DNA of 64,000 bases from an uncultured Methanobacterium sp. (lineage in GTDB: Archaea > Methanobacteriota > Methanobacteria > Methanobacteriales > Methanobacteriaceae). The DNA is taken from assembly GCF_963666025.1 (NCBI RefSeq), contig NZ_OY762552.1:2444501-2508500 (forward strand), read 5' to 3'. The notes under the pieces were generated by a model. That model was given only the letters and a program-made list of their open reading frames with translations, was not told where the DNA came from and ran no database searches. Within the stretch, counting starts at the first letter, position 1. Every line of letters begins with the position of its first letter. This document shows positions 55,983-64,000 of the stretch, piece after piece. The translations under genes were made by a program, and so were the position numbers.

Positions 55983-57098
55983 ATGAAAATGATGAATATT
56001 GGTGTTGTGGTACATGGACCCGAAATTGTGGATTCAGGTTATGCCCTGAAGTTCCTTGATTTTTTAGAGGATTATGGTACAGTTCGGGCCAGATTAGGTG
56101 GTACCATGGGAAGAACTGCAGTTATCGATGCTCATCTGGAAGATAAGATCAATATCAGCCAGAAACTATTCCCCAGCCAATCAGTGGACAAGTTCAATGA
56201 GGAGGGATGTGATGTTATTTTCCTCATTAACTATGGAAAGTCCAGTGTAACTGGCCATGCCTTTGGATATAAGGTTTACCATAACTGTCAGGACCAACCG
56301 CCTCTCATTCAAATGGAAAGGCCTGGAGAAGAGGATGGTAGTGTGGTGGCCTGGAGGGAAGATCAGGAAAATCTGGCAGATGACATTGCAAAAAAGATGG
56401 GTCTACAAATGGTTACTCCAGAAATGATCCGGGAACGTCTATTTTCGGAAAATCCCTGCCAAGAAGTGTCCACTACATTGTGCCGAAAAATTGCCGGTGT
56501 GTCTCCTCAAGAGAACATATTCGTCAATGGTATAGTGGTAGGCAAATCAACCTCACAAGATGTGGCTATCGTAGCTGAAAATGGCATGATAACCCAGATT
56601 ATAGGGGGAGAACTCAAGGAACATGGGGCGGAAAAACTGGGATCCATTGAACTTGAAACAGCCATTGTAAAAACAGGTTTGTTGAGGAAATCCCGAGTTA
56701 AACCTCGAATACTAAAATCTGAAAAGTCTAAGGTCACTTTCACGGTTTCGTATCTTAACCATGCAGCTGAAGATATTTACCGGTTGAAAAATGCAGACAT
56801 GGTGGTCACGGTGGGTGATGATACCACACTGGTTGCCGCAGATATACTTTATCGTTTTAACGTTCCCATAATTGGTATAACTGATGGGGATCTGGATAAA
56901 GTTGTTGAAGAAGGTTTTAAAGCTGAAGGTTCTATGATAGTGGAACTTGAAAGTGGTTTGGATGATTTAGTGGGAGATAAAATCTTTTCAGAACTTTTCC
57001 ACCGTGAGGAGACCATAGAAATAGAAAATATAGAAAATTTTAAAAGTAAATTGCTACAAATTATTAGTAATATGACCCGTCAATATCAGGTTAAATAA
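55983..57098 (+). CDS. DUF2117 domain protein, methanogen-specific
   Basis: A 371-residue soluble protein of the DUF2117 family, found in methanogens. The start is MNIGVVVHGPEIVDSGYALKF, and the C-terminal domain has MVVTVGDDTTLVAADILYRF and IIGITDGDLDK, resembling a nucleotide or sugar-kinase-type regulatory fold. Function is unknown. GGTG before the first ATG sets the start. It immediately precedes mmp2 and the marker gene block, with a 130-base gap, so a link to methanogenesis is plausible but not shown. Confidence 0.8.
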   Translation: MKMMNIGVVVHGPEIVDSGYALKFLDFLEDYGTVRARLGGTMGRTAVIDAHLEDKINISQKLFPSQSVDKFNEEGCDVIFLINYGKSSVTGHAFGYKVYHNCQDQPPLIQMERPGEEDGSVVAWREDQENLADDIAKKMGLQMVTPEMIRERLFSENPCQEVSTTLCRKIAGVSPQENIFVNGIVVGKSTSQDVAIVAENGMITQIIGGELKEHGAEKLGSIELETAIVKTGLLRKSRVKPRILKSEKSKVTFTVSYLNHAAEDIYRLKNADMVVTVGDDTTLVAADILYRFNVPIIGITDGDLDKVVEEGFKAEGSMIVELESGLDDLVGDKIFSELFHREETIEIENIENFKSKLLQIISNMTRQYQVK

Positions 57099-57230
57099 GT
57101 TGATGATTATTGTAAAAAACCTGAATCAAAAACATTAGATGTATTGAATTATTATAAATTAACAGAATTATTATAATTAAAATATTAATATGAAACTCTT
57201 AAATTTTTAACTAATAATAGGGGTGCGCTC

Positions 57231-58217
57231 TTGGATTTAAAGTCACTTGTTGATTCTATACGGAGTTTTGAAGGCATTACTCGTAAAAATCTTATAAAAG
57301 ACGTAACTGGGCTCCTGGAAGAGACTTACAATATTGCAGGAAGGACTCTTCTTGGTTTTGGTGATGATGCATCTGCCCTGGAAATTGGTAACAGCCAGGT
57401 AATCCTCATGGCTGCTGATGGAATGTGGGGAAAACTAATGGAAGCTGATCCATGGTGGGCAGGATACTGTTCAGTACTGGTAAATGTCAACGACATTGCC
57501 GCCATGGGTGGAATACCCATTGGAATGACCAATGTCCTTTCCACTCAGGATAAAGATATATGCAGCCAGATCATGGATGGGATTAACGAAGGGGTGAAAA
57601 AATTCGGAGTACCCATGGTAGGGGGTCATGTTCATCCTGATGCACCCTACAACTCCCTGGATGTGTCCATAACAGGTATCATGAACCGTGAAGATATCAT
57701 AACCAGCTGCGGTGCTAAACCAGGAGACAAGGTACTGGTGGCAATTGATCTGGACGGTGTTATACACCCCCAGTTCCACCTGAACTGGGATACCACCACC
57801 ATGAAAAGCGCCGAACTGGTTCAAGCCCAGATCATGGCCATGAATGAACTTGCACAAAAACACCTCTTAAGCGCTGGAAAAGATATAAGTAACCCTGGAA
57901 CTTTAGGGACCCTTGGAATGCTCCTGGAAACTTCTAATGCTGGGGCTACAGTGGAACTGGAACTCATACCTCGTAACACTGATGTAAACTGGGAGGATTG
58001 GCTTAAACTTTACCCTGGTGCAGGATTTGTCCTCACTGCAGAGGAGGATAATGTGGATGAGATCGTAGAAATCCTGGAAAAAGTTAACATAACCACAGCA
58101 GTTGTAGGCAGTATCATATCCGATAAAAAATTATACCTAACATCTAATGGTAATAAAGAGGTCGTTTTTGACTTTGATACTGATAAAATCACTGGAATAC
58201 ATGATGAAACGCCCTAG
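57231..58217 (+). CDS. mmp2: Methanogenesis marker protein 2 (AIR synthase-related)
   Basis: A 328-residue member of the PurM/SelD/HypE/ThiL superfamily, marker 2 group. LLGFGDDASALEIG is the ATP-binding loop, NVNDIAAMGGIPIGMTNVL follows, and GGHVHPDAPYNSLDVSITG is typical. Such enzymes activate a substrate with ATP, so a step in making a methanogenesis cofactor or modification is inferred; the reaction is unknown. TTG start with GGGGTGCG upstream. mmp3 starts 12 bases after the stop, with GGAGGGTAAT between, so they are one operon. Confidence 0.9.
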   Translation: MDLKSLVDSIRSFEGITRKNLIKDVTGLLEETYNIAGRTLLGFGDDASALEIGNSQVILMAADGMWGKLMEADPWWAGYCSVLVNVNDIAAMGGIPIGMTNVLSTQDKDICSQIMDGINEGVKKFGVPMVGGHVHPDAPYNSLDVSITGIMNREDIITSCGAKPGDKVLVAIDLDGVIHPQFHLNWDTTTMKSAELVQAQIMAMNELAQKHLLSAGKDISNPGTLGTLGMLLETSNAGATVELELIPRNTDVNWEDWLKLYPGAGFVLTAEEDNVDEIVEILEKVNITTAVVGSIISDKKLYLTSNGNKEVVFDFDTDKITGIHDETP

Positions 58218-58229
58218 GAGGGTAATCTA

Positions 58230-60538
<2,309 letters not shown>

Positions 60539-60539
<1 letters not shown>

Positions 60540-61030
60540 TGAAAATAGCTGTTTTCCCACCTAACTCACTGATACTGGCAGACATGGTGGAAAGGAGAGG
60601 TCATGAGCCACTGGTTGTCCAAAAAGAAATCCGTAAAAAGGTCACAGATCCTGAAATAGATTCGCCACCATTTAATATCACCGAAAATGAGCCGATTCAA
60701 GGACTTAAATATGCTGCTATTGAAGTTCCTTCTGGTATCAGGGGTAGAATGGCTATTTTTGGACCCATCATTGAAGAAGCTGAAGCAGCCATAATAATGG
60801 AGGATGCCCCCTACGGCTTTGGATGTATTGGGTGCGCCCGTACCAATGAACTTTCCATGTATTTCCTTCGTAAACGGGGAATACCTGTACTGGAAATACA
60901 CTATCCTGAAACCAGGGATGAAACCATGGAAGTGGTCAACAAGATCAACACTTTCTTAGATGGGTTAGAAGAATCAGAAGAAACAGATGAATCTGATAAA
61001 GATAAAGCTGACCAGCAAGGGGATGAATAA
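60539..61030 (+). CDS. mmp5: Methanogenesis marker protein 5
   Basis: A 163-residue marker 5 protein. The start is KIAVFPPNSLILADMVERRGHEP; the centre has EDAPYGFGCIGCARTNEL with a CxxC; the tail is acidic (EESEETDESDKDKADQQGD). The cysteine pair may bind metal. GTG start overlapping the DUF2111 stop, with AGGTGG upstream. mmp15 follows within two bases. Function unknown, conserved in all well-studied methanogens. Confidence 0.9.
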
Positions 61031-61031
61031 A

Positions 61032-62285
61032 GTGGTTAAAATAGCTCAAATTTCATGTGGAACTGATTACAGTGGTGTACAAAAGGAGATAGAAAAAGCT
61101 GCCGCCACCTTCGGAGCAGAAATTACAATCCCTGAAGCAGACCTGGATTACATTGATGAAGCATACCATAAATTCGGATTCAACGTAGCCTCAAGCAGTG
61201 TACGATTAATGATTGCCAGAGCCATGTCACTGGTAGAAGGAAAATCCGATGCAGATGCAGTATTCATAGGGTCATGCTTTAGATGCGCAGAGGCAGCACT
61301 GGTTAGAAACGAACTAAGACGTTTCATACAGCAAAACACCCACCTCCCTGTGGTTACATATTCTTTCACCGAACGAACCAAGGCTGATGAACTCTTCATT
61401 AGGATGGAAGCACTTTCCACTATTGTGGCCCGTAAAAGTTTACTTGCTAGAGAAAAACAGGAAGGACTCACCCTGGGCATAGATTCTGGTTCTACCACTA
61501 CTAAAGTGGTGTTAATGGAAAATAACAAGATTATGGGCACTGGCTGGTTACCAACCACCGATGTTATTGCCAGTGCAAATGAAGGGATGGAACAGGCCTT
61601 TGAAGGCACGGGTTATAAACTGGATGATGTTGATGGAGTGGGAGTAACCGGTTACGGTAGGATAACCATTGGTAAACACTTAGATGCCGGACTGATACAG
61701 GAAGAACTCTCAGTTAATTCTAAAGGAGCAGTTTACCTGGCAGGACACCAGCAAGGAGAAGCAACAGTTCTGGACATAGGTGGTATGGATAACAAAGTCA
61801 TCACAGTCAACGATGGAATACCAGATAACTTCACCATGGGTGGAATTTGTGCAGGAGCATCAGGAAGATTCCTTGAAATCACCTCCCGAAGGTTAGGTGT
61901 GGATATCAGTGAACTGGGATCTTTGGCGGTTAAAGGTAACTACAGAAGAGCAACACTTAACAGTTACTGTTTGGTGTTTGGAATTCAGGATCTGGTAACA
62001 TCCCTGGCTGCTGGCTCCACCAGGGAAGATGTGGCAGCAGCAGCCTGTCATTCCGTGGCAGAACAGGTATATGAACAGCAATTACAGGAAATTGATGTTC
62101 GAGAACCCCTTATCCAGGTTGGAGGAACCAGTCTTGTAAGTGGACTGGTGGAAGCAGTGAGTGAGGTTCTGGGAGGAATAAACGTCATTGTACCAGAATA
62201 TTCACAGTATATCGGTGCAGTGGGTTCTGCTTTACTGGTATCCGGACTAGGGGATAGAAAAGAATTCGGGGCTAAAAGTTTGTAG
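61032..62285 (+). CDS. mmp15: Methanogenesis marker protein 15 (BcrA/BadF-type ATPase)
   Basis: About 417 residues. The ASKHA ATPase fold of benzoyl-CoA reductase and 2-hydroxyacyl-CoA dehydratase activators is clear: GIDSGSTTTKVVLMENN near residue 148, GVGVTGYGRITIG, VLDIGGMDNKVI, the cluster region GGICAGASGRFLEI, and IQVGGTSLVSGLVEA. The activator family couples ATP hydrolysis to low-potential electron transfer, which fits reductive activation of Ni in methyl-coenzyme M reductase. In-frame starts exist at 60987 and 61023, but AAGGGG is best spaced for the GTG at 61032. Confidence 0.9.
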   Translation: MVKIAQISCGTDYSGVQKEIEKAAATFGAEITIPEADLDYIDEAYHKFGFNVASSSVRLMIARAMSLVEGKSDADAVFIGSCFRCAEAALVRNELRRFIQQNTHLPVVTYSFTERTKADELFIRMEALSTIVARKSLLAREKQEGLTLGIDSGSTTTKVVLMENNKIMGTGWLPTTDVIASANEGMEQAFEGTGYKLDDVDGVGVTGYGRITIGKHLDAGLIQEELSVNSKGAVYLAGHQQGEATVLDIGGMDNKVITVNDGIPDNFTMGGICAGASGRFLEITSRRLGVDISELGSLAVKGNYRRATLNSYCLVFGIQDLVTSLAAGSTREDVAAAACHSVAEQVYEQQLQEIDVREPLIQVGGTSLVSGLVEAVSEVLGGINVIVPEYSQYIGAVGSALLVSGLGDRKEFGAKSL

Positions 62286-62295
62286 GGGGATATAA

Positions 62296-62955
62296 ATGCA
62301 AGTAGAATGCTACGATGAGAGTGGACGAGAAGTCTACGATATGATCCTCCGACAGATACTTCAGGATGTCCAGATAGGTCGTGCTGTCAAGGATATCCAG
62401 ATTTATATTGATCCCCGTGAGCCAGTATTTATAATTGCACTCCAGTACCTGAAAACCGCGCCACCGGTGTTAATGGAGGATATTGCAGAATATAAATTTG
62501 ATAAGGAAGCCAATGAAACTTTTTTACAGATCAAAGATGAAAAATATCTTCCTGATCTTCTTAAAAAACTCTGGGAACTTGAAGGACGTAACAAAATACA
62601 CCAGCCCAGCCGTTACGAAGTTATAATCGATGATCCACAGGTCAAACTGGAAGGTTTGGTTATCAATGACCCTGAAGAAAACCTCAAAAAGAAGATATAC
62701 GATGCATTATTCCGTATAATTCCAGAAGGGTTCAGAGTAATGGAACACTTCTCTGAAGGTAATATCATTGCCTTAACCTGTTCAGATGAGTATATTAAGG
62801 AAGAATATCTGGAAAAAACCCGAGAAATTGTTAAAGAAATGAAAAAAAATAAAAAACCTTATGAAGTAAGGGTTAAATCTCCTGAAAAAAGTGGAGTACC
62901 AGAAAATTCAAGATCCAAAGTATCTAAAAAGCTTGATAAGAAGTATTCCGAGTGA
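62296..62955 (+). CDS. mmp17: Methanogenesis marker protein 17
   Basis: A 219-residue marker 17 protein (VECYDESGREVYDMILRQIL; EPVFIIALQYLKTAPPVLMED) with a basic Lys-rich C-terminus. Mmp17 co-purified with McrC in the Methanococcus methyl-coenzyme M reductase activating complex. GGGGGATATAA lies before the ATG, 10 bases after mmp15. It is the last gene of the closely packed marker run; about 180 A+T-rich bases separate it from nifB. Confidence 0.9.
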   Translation: MQVECYDESGREVYDMILRQILQDVQIGRAVKDIQIYIDPREPVFIIALQYLKTAPPVLMEDIAEYKFDKEANETFLQIKDEKYLPDLLKKLWELEGRNKIHQPSRYEVIIDDPQVKLEGLVINDPEENLKKKIYDALFRIIPEGFRVMEHFSEGNIIALTCSDEYIKEEYLEKTREIVKEMKKNKKPYEVRVKSPEKSGVPENSRSKVSKKLDKKYSE

Positions 62956-63133
62956 AATCAAAGGATCATATATTCGGATAATGAGAATCATTTTAGGTAA
63001 CAACTGATCATTATAAATCCTATGATCAGTTTACATATAATCCCATAATTTAATACCATAATTTAAATATAATACCTTAATAAGTTCAATCTTAAAGATT
63101 CGTAGATTCTCAAAGGATTGGAGGAATTGATTT

Positions 63134-63985
63134 ATGAATGAATCCAAATTCGCCCATATAACCCGCGTACACCCATGTTTTAATGAAAAAATGCATGACA
63201 AGGTGGGAAGAGTTCATCTGCCCATCGCACCTCGCTGTAATATACAGTGCAACTTCTGCACCCGTGAACTCAACAAATGTGAGCATCGCCCCGGAGTATC
63301 CTCCAGGATCATGACTGTGGAAGAAGCAGTAACCCATGTGGCCAAGGTTATCAAGGAAATGCCAATCAGTGTGGTGGGAGTAGCTGGACCCGGAGATGCC
63401 CTGGCCAATCCAGAAACACTGGAATTTTTCCGAATCATTGATAAAAAATTCCCCGACCTCATCAAATGCATGAGTACCAATGGCTTATTACTGGCAGATC
63501 TGGCTGAAGAAGTTGCTGAGGCTAAAATCAGTACCATCACCGTAACCGTCAATGCCATAGACCCTGAAATCGGTAAAAAAATATATTCCCGGGCTGTCTA
63601 TGATGGTAATGTCTACGAAGGAGAAGAAGCCTTTAAAATCATCTCCCAAAAACAGCTGGAAGGAATAGAAAAGGTTTCCAAACTGGGTGTGGTGGTTAAG
63701 GTCAACAGCGTCCTCATACCTGGGCTCAATGATAAACACATCGAAGATATTGCCAGGGAAGTTAAAAAACGAGGAGCCAGCCTGATGAATGTCATACCCC
63801 TCATACCGTTACATAAAATGAAAGACTATCCCAAACCAGGGTGTGAAGAACTTTCTACAGTAAGGGATAACGTTGAGGAAGTACTGCCTGTATTCAGGGC
63901 ATGTACCCAGTGCCGTGCAGATGCCTATGGAGTTCCTGGAAAAGAGGACAAACACCTGGACATGACACCAGCCAGCCATTACTAG
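63134..63985 (+). CDS. nifB: NifB, radical SAM cofactor-core synthase
   Basis: A 283-residue archaeal-type NifB without the C-terminal NifX-like domain. The radical SAM motif is CNIQCNFC near residues 35-42, preceded by the family start HPCFNEKMHDKVGRVHLPIAP. GPGDALANPETLEF and a C-terminal ACTQCRADAYGVPGKED supply further cluster ligands. NifB fuses Fe-S clusters and inserts carbide to give the 8Fe L-cluster used by nitrogenase. No nif structural genes are nearby; its place after mmp17 suggests a role for such clusters in methyl-coenzyme M reductase activation. GGAGGAATTG precedes the ATG. Confidence 0.92.
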   Translation: MNESKFAHITRVHPCFNEKMHDKVGRVHLPIAPRCNIQCNFCTRELNKCEHRPGVSSRIMTVEEAVTHVAKVIKEMPISVVGVAGPGDALANPETLEFFRIIDKKFPDLIKCMSTNGLLLADLAEEVAEAKISTITVTVNAIDPEIGKKIYSRAVYDGNVYEGEEAFKIISQKQLEGIEKVSKLGVVVKVNSVLIPGLNDKHIEDIAREVKKRGASLMNVIPLIPLHKMKDYPKPGCEELSTVRDNVEEVLPVFRACTQCRADAYGVPGKEDKHLDMTPASHY

Positions 63986-64000
63986 GGATTACCAAAAATC

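Overview
The window comes from an A+T-rich methanogenic archaeon of the Methanobacteriales, most like a Methanobacterium. The evidence is a block of methanogenesis marker genes, a thiol:fumarate reductase subunit, an MTH865-family protein, IorAB with an aryl-CoA ligase, Nob1, archaeal TATA boxes and Shine-Dalgarno-led genes, many with TTG or GTG starts. No tRNA, rRNA, CRISPR array or complete insertion sequence was found.

0-12.9 kb is mostly core metabolism: the start of dcd, a TrmJ-like tRNA methyltransferase, TfrB, a YgjP-type peptidase, the indolepyruvate oxidoreductase IorAB with a convergent ACT-domain protein and phenylacetate-CoA ligase (aryl acids to aromatic amino acids), a sodium:solute symporter and an MBL-fold hydrolase.

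12.9-29.5 kb is an accessory island: an ABC exporter with its TetR regulator, a QueG-like Fe-S protein, a PadR/DUF2812 pair with two quinone-oxidoreductase-type dehydrogenases, three CPBP intramembrane proteases, a flavin reductase-like protein and two secreted serine hydrolases. Several genes are broken: a permease with a one-base frameshift, a CPBP gene with an in-frame TAG, and an internally deleted duplicate. Between the gene blocks lie seven same-strand copies of a repeat of about 65-80 bp. The repeat looks like the decayed 3' end of an MBL-hydrolase gene, and several copies end in a hairpin whose loop holds the stop codon. This repeat-punctuated array at the 3' end of an intact MBL gene is the most unusual structure in the window.

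29.5-50 kb holds a very large DUF362 protein with an SDR enzyme, a decayed region with a truncated acetoacetate-decarboxylase-like gene and a 14-bp tandem repeat, a second PadR regulator, MTH865, a winged-helix regulator, two multi-PAS HisKA_2 kinases, a SulP transporter, and membrane or secreted proteins including a GT39-like glycosyltransferase.

50-55 kb has a second sodium:solute symporter with its small accessory protein. Both symporter loci carry the same palindrome over the predicted transcription start. PRC-barrel, a 48-residue four-CxxC zinc protein, PyrE and MoaB follow, then a likely structured RNA gene upstream of nob1.

56-64 kb runs all on the + strand: DUF2117, then mmp2, mmp3, mmp6, a DUF2111 gene, mmp5, mmp15 and mmp17, many overlapping or nearly abutting, and finally nifB. 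The layout fits assembly or activation of methyl-coenzyme M reductase, with NifB a likely supplier of an Fe-S cluster precursor.
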